Shown here: in pieces, positions 35,443 to 47,884 of the stretch
Layout: every line of letters begins with the position of its first letter
How positions within the stretch are numbered: the stretch's first letter is position 1
Assembly (NCBI GenBank): GCA_036925085.1
Contig: JAUPFP010000004.1
Coordinates: 1 to 64,000, forward strand
DNA: 64,000 bases
Source: Brachycybe producta
Taxonomy: Eukaryota; Arthropoda; Diplopoda; Playtdesmida; Andrognathidae
Direction: 5' to 3'
Program-made: the position numbers and the translations under genes
The notes under the pieces: generated by a model
Seen by the model: only the letters and a program-made list of their open reading frames with translations
Told to the model about the DNA's origin: nothing
Databases searched by the model: none

Positions 35443-36964
35443 ATGGGAGACATACCAGCTTCTGGACGGATTTCAACAGATGTCCAAACACAGGGAGGTC
35501 GTGGTGGTTCTGCAGGACACGACAGTTGGCAGCCAAACCAACATTTCCTACGAATGCTGGTAGAGATGGGTATAAGCAAATCTTTGGCCAAAAAAGTAAC
35601 AAAAATACATAATCAACACTCTGTATTGAAAAGATAAATAAATGAAGATAACATATTTTGTTGTTTGTTCGTTTTTCAGGCATTGTTTCATACTGGAAAT
35701 ACATCGGCCGATATTGCTGCAGCTTGGGTTCTAGAAGGTGGTGCCGAAACAGAAGAAGTAACGACACATGAAAGCTTTGAAAGAGCACAAATAAATGCTG
35801 ATTTCGTTATGATTCTCTTTCGTGTTTCTAGGGTGCTGAAGATGAAGAAGCAGCAGCTGGGACAGAATCGGACTACGATGTTTATAAAATGACGTTTGTC
35901 ATCAACACCGAACTTCAGATGGGAGTGGGTAAAGTGGCTGCGCAGGTAGCGCACGCTACGCTCGGAATGCATCGTTTGCTTTTACAAGACGAAGGGAAAT
36001 ACGGAGAAATGTTACTCGAATGGCAAACATTTGGGTTAGTTCAATTCAGTTATGTACATCTGCAATCATATTAAGATAAATGTGGCAGGGTGAGGTAGAG
36101 CTGTATGCACAATAAGTGTCTCTGTCTATATATTCAGTGGTCGGATTCGGCTGCAAAATGTTATCGCAGGTGGTTGAGATGTACTGCTATGGAAAGAAGC
36201 CGGTCCTTTGTACACAAACGGCTTATAAACAACTTTCTAACCACCCTCGCAAAATTGTTTCCTTGTAAAAATCCATTTTGTCTAAATAGCTAAAGATTCC
36301 ACCGTTGATAGCGTCACATACGACTACTTTTTTGCAGTTCAGGCAACTACACTTGGACCACCTTCCAACCATGTCAGTCGACGCAAAGTGGTCGGTTTTT
36401 GCAACAAACTTGACTTCATTTTAAAGTTGAACTCGACCAAGACAATCACTTATTATTTTCATGTTGATATCTTTCAAAATAAACGTTTTATAGACAAAAA
36501 TTAAAAAATCTCGTCCGGTTAAAGTTGGGTCATGTTCAAACTCACATAGAAAGCTTATTTTGAAACATATTAAGATGAAAATACCCATAAATGACTGAGC
36601 TACTGTTCTAGTTTTTAAAACACTACCAAGTTTCTCTTAATTTTATAATAAAACTACCCTAATGATTTAATTATTTCTTCCGCATAGAGAAACTAAGATC
36701 GTGTTACGTGGTAACGACACGAAACATCTGATCGAATTAGAAAAACAAGCATTGCATATTGGACTACCAACATATTTGGTACAGGATGCAGGAAGGACAC
36801 AGGTAAGACTGCAATCTTGACCAATCAGTAAAACTGAACACATCTTTTCTAATGTCGTCTTTTCACCATTAATTTAGGTACCCGAAGGTGCTACTACGGT
36901 TCTTTGTATTATGGGAAGGGTCGATTTAGTAGACGAAATCACGGGAAAACTCCGTTTATTGTGA
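35443..36964 (+). CDS. UBA-domain peptidyl-tRNA hydrolase 2 (PTH2 family)
   Basis: PTH2 enzymes release tRNA from prematurely dissociated peptidyl-tRNA. Exons: 35443-35595, 35680-35757, 35832-36034, 36688-36802, 36878-36964 (stop TGA), all in phase. The N-terminal half is a UBA-like domain (HFLRMLVEMGISKSLAKK then ALFHTGNTSADIAAAWVL) followed by an acidic linker. The catalytic domain has KMTFVINTELQMGVGKVAAQ, VAHATLGMHRLL, ETKIVLRGND, GLPTYLVQDAGRTQ, EGATTVLCIMG, LVDEITGKLRLL. The conserved Lys, His and Asp of the family are present. Human PTRH2 has a membrane anchor where this protein has a UBA domain, so it may be a different orthologue class. ATG at 35443 chosen because the upstream sequence looks like an acceptor (TTTCAAG). 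Convergent with RPAP2. Confidence 0.93.
36130..36430. repeat. Dispersed repeat, copy 2
   Basis: Shares AGTGGTCGGATTCGGCTGC, AAAATGTTATCGC and CTGCTATGGAAAGA with the left edge of the window (130-240). It sits in a PTH2 intron. Confidence 0.6.
36430..36650. mobile_element. Family A MITE in a PTH2 intron
   Basis: Begins in mid left arm (ATTTTCATGTTGATATCTTT) and ends with GTTTTTAAAACACTACCAAG. Confidence 0.75.
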
Positions 36965-37269
36965 TTTTAAAAAAGCAATGGCCAACAAAACCCATCGATT
37001 TATTTACTTAATATAAACCGTTATTAATATTTAATTGCAACATCAAAGAAACAAATTTTGCTGCCGAAGTGTGAAAATGCATTTTGAATTATTATATACA
37101 ATTAAACTTAAGTAAAAAAAAAAACCTCAATCACTTGCATTTGTCGAACAGTTGTTTTAAAAGTAAAGAGAGACTTGAAATTTCAAGTTTTTTTTTACCA
37201 GAATACCACCTTATGGAATCGTACTTGAAATTTTCTTTTTCCAACTAAAGATGTCCTGGAACTCCGTAA

Positions 37270-40200
37270 TCAACAATCACCGAGATCTTTCCTCGATGCA
37301 GTCAGGTTATTAGTGTCCAAAACTCTGTCCAGTAAGACGTTCAAATGATTCAAATCTAACTTGAATGGCTCAAGAATGCTATTTAGGTATTTGTTTGTGG
37401 ATTCCAGTGTGAAAGCATCTTGTATTTCGACACTGCGAAAGGTCAACCTAACAATGTATAATAATAATCTTAATAATAATATCTTGGTGTCTCTCTTCAT
37501 TCACATACAGTTTTATCACTATAATGGATAATGTCAACCACTCTGGTGACTTGAAAGTGATGTTAGTTGCTGTTAACCTACATAACAAAGACAATTATTA
37601 ATTGCTATAAATAGCAAGTTAAAAATAAAGTAACAAGTAGAGAGAGAGTTTCAACCTGAATGTATGAACCAACATTCTTAAATCACTCCCAATATCTTTA
37701 TATGAGAAACCCAACACTCGCAAATGTGTAGAACATCTAAATTAGAAAAAAATATAATTTTATATTTTAACCGAAACTATACTGTCTCGAAACCCCTTTC
37801 TAACGGCGCGTTTGTACCTGTATAGTACATACCGCATCGCTTGTGACGTCATAGGAATTGACGACAAATTTAGGATTGTGTCATTTTGTTTGATTAAAAA
37901 AAGGATAATAACAAAGGAATTCAACAATCCTTTTGTTTAAACCAGTGTTTCCCAATTTTATTTGACTACAGAACCCTTTTATAAAATATTTAAAATATTA
38001 TGGAACCCCAATAGTACACTTTTACATAATACCGTATATACGGAATGAGAAAAATGTCGTGATAAAGTAGATATGAATAAAAATAATAGGCACGTAATCT
38101 TAATTAAAAATGATAATTTAAGGTATGAGATTCACTTTTAATTAATAATATTAAAGAAACCACGCATAAAGATTACAACACATTTTATGTCTCATTTAAT
38201 TTTTGAGTTGTGTTGGAATGTCTCAAAATGGACATGCGCTGTGACTACTTAAATTAAAATTTAAATTATTTTAAGAAACTATTCTAATTATACATTTTTT
38301 ACAGTGTGAAATTTAATATATTTTTTTTAATTTTCTGGCAGAACCCTTATTTTTCCTTCATGGAACCTCATTGTTCCGCAGAACTCCATTTGATATCGTC
38401 TCTTTTTTATCATTAAACGACACAATCCTAAATTTTTCGTCAATCCCAATGACACAAGCTTCTTCTTACGCTGAGACAGGTAAACTTAGGATATTTTGAG
38501 GGTCTCTAAGCATAACAAATATTCAACGATTTTATGGGGTTTTATAACCAAAAAAAACATTCACTTTTGTAGTCCTTTAAGGTGTAATTTGTGTTTTTTC
38601 TTTCGAAAGCTTTTTTCGATTTTACGGGCAAGATTTGAGGCATTTTCGATTTTTGGCCGTTTTTTAAAAAAACTTTACTAAATAGGATTTTTTCTATTTT
38701 TTTTTTAAGTTTTCAACTTTGAAATCATTGAATTTTAAAAGTTTTTTGATTTTCTGAGATGAGTTGGGCCCTCCTGAGGCTTTTCATGTGCATTTCCAGG
38801 AAATTAAAACTTTTCCATTTTGGCTATCTTTTGAATTTATGGAGCTTTTTGGAACTTCTGAGGTTAGTCTAACCCAGGCCTCCTGAGGCCTTTCAAGGCC
38901 ACTGAAGGGCATTTAACAGGTCGATTTTTGAGTATTTTCCAGTGGCATACGTATTTGTACTCAAAAGGCGTTGAGTTTAGAATTGCAATCAACCAATGCA
39001 CGCAGCAAGGTCTATGTGAACACTTTCAAAATTAAGAAATTGTTAAATTATGCAAAGCACCAAGTAAATATTACTATTCAATGCGAATCAAACAAAACTA
39101 ACGAACAACAGTTTAAACGAAACTCACAAATTGGTTCGTTTTCTAATAAATTCCTCAAAACAAAGTCTTTATACCAAGTTACGATCAAAGATTCCGTTAA
39201 CCTTTGGCATAAAACACTACTTACGCATAGCTGAGTTTTTCCAGAACAATCTTACGACGAACTGCAATCTGTTCATAAGGATCAACTACCGGAAGATTTA
39301 TGTTTAATGGAACTTGTGAGTGCCGATTGCCAATCCCCTCCTAGGTTAACGATACAAAACTGTTCGATATCATTATATAAACGAGAGAGATGAAACAAAA
39401 TTACTTTTGAACTCATTCCATCACTGTCATTTCTCTCGAACACCTTCAAATTCGCCTCCTTTTTTTTCTCTCTCGTCGCAACAAGCGGAACATCCGAAAG
39501 AGTGTCTCCTTCGTAAAATGCATTAACTTTCAACGCAAACCTGTCACCATCTTTGAGCAGTTTATCGTAACTAGGCGGTTTCTTTAAGACACGTTTGTAA
39601 CTACGAAAATCTCCATTTCCTTCTCTGATAATTTTCCTATCTAGTATTTCATCTTCTCTTTCCTGAATATCTAATTTACGACTCAGATCATCTTCTATCT
39701 CTTTTTGTATTTTCTCTCTGTCTTTTTTGTTCATTCCTTCGACAAACTCGTCACATTTCTCGAATTCAAACAGATATTTCATACTCTCAACTGTTAACCA
39801 CTCTTTAAGAATTCTTTCTAAAACTTCAATAATTGTTAACGATTCGCTTTTAGAAACGGAACCCTTTGATTTCATCTGAAGTGTCCGATCTTTGCTACGA
39901 ATAGTCGGTTCGTCTTTCAATGATCGTTCTTGTTCGCTCGGAAGTTCTTTGTCGCTTTTGGCCGAGTCACTCAATGACACAGCCTTCAAGCCTTCAACCA
40001 ATTCATCTTTCAGCGTCTCGAGATCATGTTGAAGACTCAAGTCATCGACTCCAACAGGTTTAATTTCTCCCAAATCAATTTCCTCTCCAGGAATTCCACT
40101 GAATGAAATAAATAACATCTCTAAAACTGTTAGTATTCGGCTATTTCATCGCGATTAAAACTTAAAAGTATACCTTTTAACATCCAATGAAAGAAATCTG

Positions 40201-41248
40201 ACTTTTTGCCGTTCTTTAAGCCAAAGTTCAGCCGAACTCAATTGATTTTCTAGATACTTAGATGCTTTGAAACAAATATTACTACAAAAATTCTAAAAAA
40301 AAAATAAATTACCAGAATGAGTTAAAGAAGTCTATTTTTTGTTTCTAATTTCTGAGCAACCTTTCGTTCTGTAATATCGAAAACTTTCTTGTGTTTATAC
40401 GAAATGTGAAAACGTTGTGATTTCATCTGTAAAAATGATTTGCTTTCATTACTGGTAGTTATAAAACCGTTTGAATTTATCGATTTTACAAACATTTTTC
40501 AACTTATTGCTGCATAAAGGATAGCCACAATTGAAGACAACAGCTCTTTCTTCAGTTAAATCCTTGTAATAGAACTGGTTTATGTGTTTACACTGAAAAA
40601 AAAAAAAACAGCCACAAAATCGATCAGCAACTTAAGGTTTCTCGAACTTTGATTATTCTGTCTTTCGGGTGTAGTTAAGAAAAACTTTTGATATATTTTA
40701 GAAACTAGAAGGCTAGCTAGATCACTTAAGGGCATTTTCATGTTAATATCTTTCAAAATAAGCTTTTTATTTGAGCTTTAAAGTGAGGATGCTGGATGCT
40801 GGCAGACGATACTTTTTAATTTTTGTCCATATAAAGTTTACTTTGAAAGATAGTAACATAAAAACACCATTAAGTGATTGAACTATCTTTCTAGTTTTTA
40901 AACCACTTTCCAGTTTCTCTTGATTTTGCTTTTCAGAAAGGCAGAATAAACAAGAGTTTGAAAATTCGTAAAACCATCTTAATCATAAAACACATACACC
41001 GTTTTGAAGCGCAGCTTCAGAAACTGGATTGTCAATTAGCATTTCAACGACTTTGACAGCTTTTGAAGTCAATTCTTGTCGTTTTTTCAATGACTCCGCC
41101 AATCTGGCAACACTGGAAACATTAAAAAAAAAGATTATATTTTTTAATTTTCTTCGTTATTAATCACAATTAAAGACATTTAACATAATTACTAGTCATT
41201 TTCTGATGCATTCAAGTTCTTTTTACTCTTTTCTGTGCTTGATAACAT
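37270..41248 (-). CDS. RPAP2: RPAP2, RNA polymerase II-associated CTD phosphatase
   Basis: RPAP2/Rtr1 dephosphorylates Ser5 of the Pol II CTD and helps nuclear import of Pol II. Exon 1 (41193-41248) starts MLSSTEKSKKN; exon 2 (40998-41112) KAVKVVEMLIDNPVSEAAL; exon 3 (from 40592) VVFNCGYPLC; then HKKVFDITERK and NFCSNICFKASKYLENQL, giving the family zinc-binding Cys set. A long charged middle exon (about 39404-40100) holds LKKPPSYDKLLKDGDRF. The C-terminal region is LPVVDPYEQIAVRRKIVLEK (39225 to about 39305), then 37656-37736, 37509-37577, and 37270-37447 ending RKDLGDC. The long ORF running on to 39282 reads into an intron (donor GTAATT after GMSSK). A 0.6 kb element sits in the intron before 37736. 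Identity is secure from both ends. Confidence 0.92.
37838..38462. mobile_element. Foldback element in an RPAP2 intron, with a second element inside
   Basis: ATTTAGGATTGTGTCATTTT near the left and its near reverse complement near 38420 pair over about 60 bp. Between them, CAGTGTTTCCCAATTTTATT (on the plus strand from 37943) and GAACCCC/GGAACCTC blocks look like a nested hAT-type MITE. Confidence 0.6.
40629..40985. mobile_element. Family A MITE in an RPAP2 intron
   Basis: Both arms complete, from CTTAAGGTTTCTCGAAC to AAAACCATCTTAA. Confidence 0.85.
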
Positions 41249-43008
41249 CGTCTGTAAACATAAAATAAATAAAAATTCAACAAAACAAACGAAAAACACA
41301 AAAAACTAAATTATGTAAAATAAAGTTTCACTTAATGCTCCCTAGATGGCACTAATCTTAAAATATTCGCTACTTTTAAAAAGAAAACGCTCTTTTTAAG
41401 CTACTCTTAATAAACGCTGTTAAATTTATTCTCATTTTTTCCCTTTGAAGTTATTTCACTGAGCTGTTGTTGTAAAAACAACCGCTCTGTATAATTGAGT
41501 GAAATTTTAATAAAAACTAAAAAATATATCTAAAAATATAAGCATAAAATAAAATTTTTGTGTACCTTCTAGTTTTTAAATATAAATTAAAACCGAGCAA
41601 AAGACAAATCTCCATAGACTTAACATTATAGAAAAATACACATCAAAACTCAAAAATAATTTATAAAACTTTTTTTTCTAATGTATATATTATGTGTTTT
41701 TTTATAAACTAAAAAAATATAAATCCCTCCATTAATATATTTTTGTTTATTTTATAAATTTCAGTGTAAAATGACAGTTCTTAATTTTATATAATCCTCA
41801 TATAAATTGCCATAGACAATATGTTTTAAATTGGTGGAATGTAGGGTTTGTTTGCAGCGCCACCATGCGAGCAATTATTTTTTTTTTATACTTTTTAAAA
41901 CAAAATAAAAGTTCAAAGCTCAATATAAAATAAAACTGACTAACAATTTCAAAATGACAGTAATTTAAACTGATAGTATACAATTATAAAGAATATTATA
42001 TGTTTTCTCTCTTCACCATAGAATAAAGTTAATCAAGGTCACAATCTCAATTGTCAATGTTGTTTCTTATATTATTAAAGCCATATATTGTAATAAGCTG
42101 AACAATACCCATTAAAATTAAATTTCCCACATTGCTCTGATTGTATTCAAAAAATATAAATATTTTATATATATTTAAAAATAAATTGTAACAACTACCT
42201 CGCCCTTTTATTCTACCACTTTTTTTAATTTTTAATTTCTAGTCTTATACATAAAAACACAATAGAAAACTTCAACACTATATACTAGATAAAGGGGGTT
42301 GAACGTAGAAAGAGGAGGAGAGGCCCTATGTATTTTTCCTTAGATATCTTTTTTTTTTCTTCTAAATACACTTTTATTCTTTTATTTGGATCCAGGTAGA
42401 ACCACCACCACACCCCAACTTGTGTTGCCAATCTTAAATAGTTTAAACAAAAAAGAAATATGGTCATGTTTATTTTAATTTTTTTAAAAAACCCCTCTCT
42501 TTAATTCGTGATTTTATAAATTAAGCAGTACTAATACCCTATTCATACAAATATAACATTCACGTATTAATTTTTAAGACATTTAATATTTTGGAGGCGT
42601 ACAAAAATATATGTATATAAATATATATGTAGGTCAAATACCAATGGATGTTAGAATTTTTTGAAGAAAAAAAATTAAAAGTAAATAACAATAGATGTTA
42701 TAGTTTATGTTAATAAACTGAATTTTTTTTAAAAAAATTTTAACTGTTAAAAAAACTGCAGCCCTACATTTATTATTAAGTATATATGCAGTGTATCGTG
42801 CCTCATATTGACATAAGTCAAATTAGAAAGACATTTTGAACTTTATTTATATTGAAACATGCAACAAAAATAAAAGTAATTTGAAACTAAACACAGAAGA
42901 AACCGTTTAACACGAAATGCAATAATAGACCAGGAACACAAAATAGGAAGAACAAATGTAATTTTCTCTATTCTGTGCCAGGAATATTTTTTTCTTCGTG
43001 TTTTTACG
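41249..43008. other. Gene-free AT-rich stretch upstream of RPAP2
   Basis: The RPAP2 promoter must lie near the left end; no clear TATA, CCAAT or CRE motif was seen. A relic of the TTTAACACGAA repeat is at 42903. Otherwise simple AT-rich sequence. Confidence 0.45.
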
Positions 43009-43820
43009 GCGGTTTTAAAGCGTGAACGACTCCCAAACTCTTTATTATTGTCTTTTCAGGTGCAAAATGAAGACGAATTTGATTGTATTTTAGAAACTAG
43101 AACGGTAAATCATTTTTATGTTGATATCTTTCAAAATAAGCTTTTTACGGGTCAGGATAAAAAGATGAACGAATGAACGAATGAACGGGATGAACATTGG
43201 GGTAACTCTAAAACCCGACACAAAATACATATAGAATTAGATGAACACTATATTTTAATTAATGAACACATTTTAAAAAGATGAACAGAGAGAAATAAAA
43301 GGATGAACATACTTTAAAGGAATGAACATGGGTTTAAGGGGGATGAACATGGTTTTAGGGGGGATGAACATGGTTTTAGGGGGGATGAACATGGCTTTAT
43401 GGGGTTAGGTTAGGTTTGGTTAGGTTAGGTTCGGTTACCTAACCAAACCTAACCTAAACTAAAACCATGTTCATCCCCCTTAAAACCATGTTCATCCCTT
43501 TAAAGAATGTTTATCCTTTTATTTTTCTGTTCATCCTTTTATTTTTCTGTTCATCCTTTTATTTTTCTGTTCATCCTTTTATTTCTCTGTTCATCCCTTT
43601 AAAATGTGTGTTCATCCATGATATAGTGTTCATCTTATTCTATATGCATTCTGTGTCGGGTTTTAGAGTTACCCCAATGTTCATCCCATTCATCCCGTTC
43701 ATTCGTTCATCTTTTTATCCTGACCCGCTTTTTACTGTTCTAGTTTCTAACACATTTTCAATTGTTGCTCATGATAAGCAGAATAATCAAGAGTTCGAAA
43801 ATGTTTGTCGAATGCCTTTA
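43009..43820. mobile_element. Family A MITE split by a palindromic element
   Basis: The left arm runs from GGCGGTTTTAAAGCGTG to AAGCTTTTTAC (43148). The right arm resumes at GCTTTTTACTGTTC (43727) and runs to AATCAAGAGTTCGAAAATG. Confidence 0.85.
43149..43726. mobile_element. 578-bp palindromic foldback element, 9-bp duplication
   Basis: Perfect 31-bp ends starting GGGTCAGGATAAAAAGATG. Duplicated flank GCTTTTTAC at 43140-43148 and 43727-43735. The arms consist of repeated GATGAACATGG units. The centre holds GGTTAGGTTAGG and its complement. A 9-bp duplication suggests a Mutator-like element (inference). The open frame over 43467-43841 is only arm repeat. Confidence 0.9.
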
Positions 43821-43839
43821 GGCAAAGTGTATTTTATTT

Positions 43840-44110
43840 GAATTTGTTTAGGTGAAATTATTAATAAAAAATGTTTAGGTTAAAAATATTTAAGGTGAAA
43901 TACACTGTACTTTAGGTGAATGAATTTAAATAAAATAACATCAACATAAATGTTTTTAAATAAAAATGTATTAGAAGAACTTTCTTTAAACCAGCAGGTA
44001 AAAAGGTTTAGGTGTACTGTCATTAGTTTAAAAAATTAAATTAAGAGTATTTGGTTTAGACGTAATTATTTAGATGAACTTTCTTTTAGGTGAAGTGTCT
44101 CGATAGACAA
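43840..44110. repeat. Scattered TTTAGGTGAA repeats
   Basis: TTTAGGTGAA or close variants occur near 43847, 43911 and 44087, with TTTAGG variants between. Irregular spacing, function unknown. Confidence 0.4.
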
Positions 44111-44415
44111 AAATCATCTGTTCTTATACTCCATCTTAAAAGAAAAACAATGTTATTGTACAGTAATACAAAGGGTCGAAGATATATTTCATGTTACCGA
44201 TTTTTTATGTTAAAAGGTTTTAACTGTAATGAATTTCTATTTTAGATTTGCATATAAATGTAAAAAGTTATTAAAAAACATTACTTATTTTTTTAAAAAA
44301 AAGATGCCTTCGTTTAAATTTTAAAATAAAGAGCAACAGCCAGGATTTGTTTTTTTTTTACTAAAAACCTGTTGGCCAGATGGTTACACCGAGAAAAGAA
44401 AAAAAAGCTCCCTTA

Positions 44416-44721
44416 TACCTAGTACACACCTGATAATTTCAATGCATTTAAATAATAAACGTGTTCTACAGAGCCCCGTGAAGGGCAAAGAAACAATATA
44501 TGTCGAATTCAATTTATTCAGTTAATTAATCTGAAAATATTGAGTTAATACTTAAATATAAAATATATAAACTATTGAGAAAATATTGATTTAGTATTTC
44601 AATTTAAAATATTAATAATAAAGTCAATTTATATTTGGTGTTCATGTCCTTAACTGGATTCCGTATAATTCACTTAAACACATTTAATTTGAATTCATTT
44701 AACTCATGTTTGTACAAAGTA
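44416..44721. mobile_element. PIF/Harbinger-like MITE, family B, copy 1
   Basis: 306 bp. Ends TACCTAGTACACACC and TTTGTACAAAGTA, flanked by TTA at 44413-44415 and 44722-44724. Internal marker GTGTTCTACAGAGCCCC. Confidence 0.8.
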
Positions 44722-45752
44722 TTATTATCCTCCTTATTACCATCAACTTCACTTTTTTTTTCTCATCATTTTGACACATTGTGAAAAATCAAAATTGCTT
44801 TCTATTTATTATTCTCATTACATTAAAACAAAAGTTAAAATATTGATCCAATTTATCAATTAACCAGAAAAATGATCAATTATTAAGTTAGAACTAAATA
44901 CTTTTTATTAATTTGTAAGAACCTTCTAGTAAACAAAACATCAATAGATACCCCGTGTTTCATGGACCCAATATAATAATTAAAACAATTTTCTAAACAA
45001 ATGTTCAAAGAAAAAAGATTTTGAGAAGTTGAACCATTCAGTGCCCTTATCTTTAGACATTGTCTCTTGTTTGTTAATCTTCCTATTAAAACAGGTTAAA
45101 TGCAAAGTAGAACAAAACAAATTTAAAGAAAAGATATTCTTGGCAAAACTAATTGATTTATCATCGAAACCATCAATTAACTAACCCACGTCAATGCGGT
45201 TGAAAAATAATACATAATATACATATAGATTACAAAATCCATTTTTAATTTTGGAATTATAGAAATTGAACCGATTGAGCTAACTACATAATTGGATATT
45301 TACTTAAATATTTTTGTGTTTTGTTAGACAAAATAATAATAAAAAAAAACAATCTTCCAAGTTAATTGAGTGCAACTCGATATACTTATACTGTATTAGT
45401 GATTAAGTTATGACATAAATTCAAGTAATATTTTCCTTTAGCCCTTATGAGGTAAACTGCAAATGAGGGTCATAGAAAATACAAAAATATTCGCAAGAAA
45501 TACATTTTAAACAATTTACAAATAGTCAAAGGTCATTTTAAAGTGTCAACTCCTCTCGAACTCTGATTATTCTGTCTTTCAGCTGAAAAATTATGAAAAA
45601 TTTGAATGTGTTTTAGAAACTAGAAGGGTAGTTGCTCAATCACTTCAGGGTATTTTCATATTGATAGCTTTCAAAATTATGTTAGTTTGAAAATGACCCA
45701 ATTTTAAGCAGACGATATTTTTTTTTTTATTTTTTGTCATGTCTATAAAAAT

Positions 45753-46631
45753 CACTGTTGGAAAGTAATTTGCCAAAAGTAACGACTTATTGTAATTAAA
45801 TTACTTTTTCAGTAATTAGTAATTCACCACATTACTTTTTAAAAAATGCAATTCGTAATTGTAATTAATTATTTTTTTGTTAGAAATCTAATTTACTTTA
45901 AAATTACTTTTTCTTGTTTTCTAAAATGCCTGATGGGTCAATGATTAAATAGTATTAAGAGACAAAACATCTTCCAGCCCTTAGTGACATTCTACTTTTA
46001 ATAATTCATTGCAAGCAAACCAGAAGAGCTACAATGGATTAGGTGGGTGCAACACACTCCCATGTGAAGTCTGCAAGACAACAATGTCTTCATTTCCTGA
46101 TTGGGTAATGTGTTAGGACGATAAGGACTCAAGAGTTATACCTAGTACACACCTGATAATTTAAATGCATTTAAATAATAAACGTGTTCTACAGAGCCCC
46201 CTGTGAAGGGCAAACAAACAATATATCGAATTAAATTTATTCAGTTAATAATCTGAAAATATTGAGTTAATACTTAAATATAAATATATATGAACTATTG
46301 ACAAAATATTGATTTAGTATTTCAATTTAAAATATTAATAAAAAAGTTAATTTTTATTTGGTGTTCATGTCCTTAACTGGATTCCGTATAATTCACCTAA
46401 ACACATTTAATTGAAATTCATTTAACTCATTTGTTGTGTTGTGTACAAGGTATTAGGACGATTGCAAGTGAAATGATATAAAGATTAATTTTGAAAAGTA
46501 ATTAAATTACTATGAGAAAAATGAGTAATTAACTGTAATCTATCTTTTTTTAAATCTGGTAATTGTAATTTTTATTGATGTAATTAGTAATTGCAATTCA
46601 TTACTTTTAAAAGTAATTTGTCCCAACACTG
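45753..46631. mobile_element. hAT-like AAGTAAT element, family C
   Basis: Left CACTGTTGGAAAGTAATTTG, right end reverse-complements to CAGTGTTGGGACAAATTACT. Flanks ATAAAAAT and ATAAAAAA match at 7 of 8 positions. Ends are dense in AAGTAAT/ATTACTT. A degenerate relative lies at 51090-51440. Confidence 0.7.
46139..46452. mobile_element. PIF/Harbinger-like MITE, family B, copy 2
   Basis: 314 bp, same orientation as copy 1 and closely similar throughout. TTA at 46136-46138 and 46453-46455. Nested in family C. Confidence 0.85.
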
Positions 46632-47477
46632 ATAAAAAAAGACATCAACGTGAAAATACTCTTAAGTGATTGAGATACACTTCTAGTTTCTAAAACACTT
46701 TCTAGTTTCTCTTAATTTTGCTCCTGAAAAATAGAATAATCATAGTTTAAAAATCAGTTCTTCAAAAACAATTTAAATTGAAAATGTGTCATATCACTGA
46801 AAAGGGGGGGGGGTCCCATGCATAAATCGAATAATTAATTAAGAATAAGGGTGGTGGTGGTGCTATGTATACAAGTGTGACCAGTAAAAATGACCACATG
46901 ACTTATACTGCCTTTTAAAAAATAGAATATTTACAATTAGTAGCCATGAAATTGGCAAGCCATCACGTAGGCTAATTAATACTAAATTGTGATAACAACA
47001 ACAAAAAAGTAATCACACATTTCAAAATGTATTATTCTATTATTTATACTATAAGGTCAGATTAACATGTATTTTACTCAGACCTAGGCACAGATTTCAA
47101 TGAAACCAAAATCAGTACCTACTAATCCCATCTGTTTACTGGAAACTTGTAATTACAAAATTGAGGTGGGTGGTTGTGGGTGAAAAAGTGGGCTATATCT
47201 TATAGGTGACTGAATTTCATAGTAATGAATGGTTATTGTTTTGTGTTTTTTTTTGCTTCTCAAAACCCTGGTATTAAAAAATGAAATTTTATGTATTGTA
47301 AACCTAACCAAAAACCTTGATAATTTATAGCATATCATAATGTGCAATGAGCGTGAAAATAGAATCCAGGCTATAGTATTTTGTAATCTTAAAAAATAGT
47401 TTCAATCTTATTTAGTTTAATAATAATATTATTATTATTATTATTGTTTTATCATTGAAAGTTAAACAAAATACTAA

Positions 47478-47770
47478 GCTAGGTACTAGCAGAAAATAGA
47501 AAGCTAGGCATTAGCAAAAAAATAGAAAGCTATAGAGCATTAGCAAAAAGTAGAAAGCTATAGCCAGTAGCAAAAATAGAAAGCTAGGCATTAGCAAAAA
47601 AATAGAAAGCTAGGCATTAGCAAAAAAATAGAAAGCTAGGCATTAGCAAAAAAATAGAAAGCTATAGGCATTAGCAAAAAGTAGAAAGCTTTAGGCATTA
47701 GCAAAAAGTAGAAAACTAGGCATTAGCAAAAAATAAAAAGCTAGGCATTAGCAAAAAATAGAAAGTTGAC
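47478..47770. repeat. Minisatellite, 26-28 bp unit, about 10 copies
   Basis: Unit GCTAGGCATTAGCAAAAAAA plus ATAGAAA, with variants TATAGGCATTAGC and AAAAAGTAG. Boundaries clear on both sides. Confidence 0.92.
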
Positions 47771-47884
47771 ATCAGTAACAAATTCTGTTATAAATATATT
47801 ATTCTAATCAAGTTGTTAAAAGTTAACTAAAGAAAAGTCCATCAAACCCAAACGTTAAGATCGTTTACGAATAGTTAATTTTCA

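Larger units (their letters stand above)
45528..46765. mobile_element. Family A MITE carrying two nested elements
   Basis: The left arm ends at about 45752 and the right arm resumes at 46632 (GACATCAACGTGAAAATAC). Between them is the element at 45753-46631, itself interrupted at 46139-46452. Confidence 0.8.

Noticed and set aside
38971..39234. 87-residue plus-strand frame
   Set aside because: Sits in an RPAP2 intron, with no splice or homology support.
39282..39403. C-terminal extension of the long RPAP2 open frame
   Set aside because: A donor GTAATT follows GMSSK, and the true continuation (LPVVDPYEQI) is in another frame after an acceptor near 39306, so this tail is intron.
43467..43841. 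124-residue plus-strand frame
   Set aside because: Composed of the arm repeats of the palindromic element.
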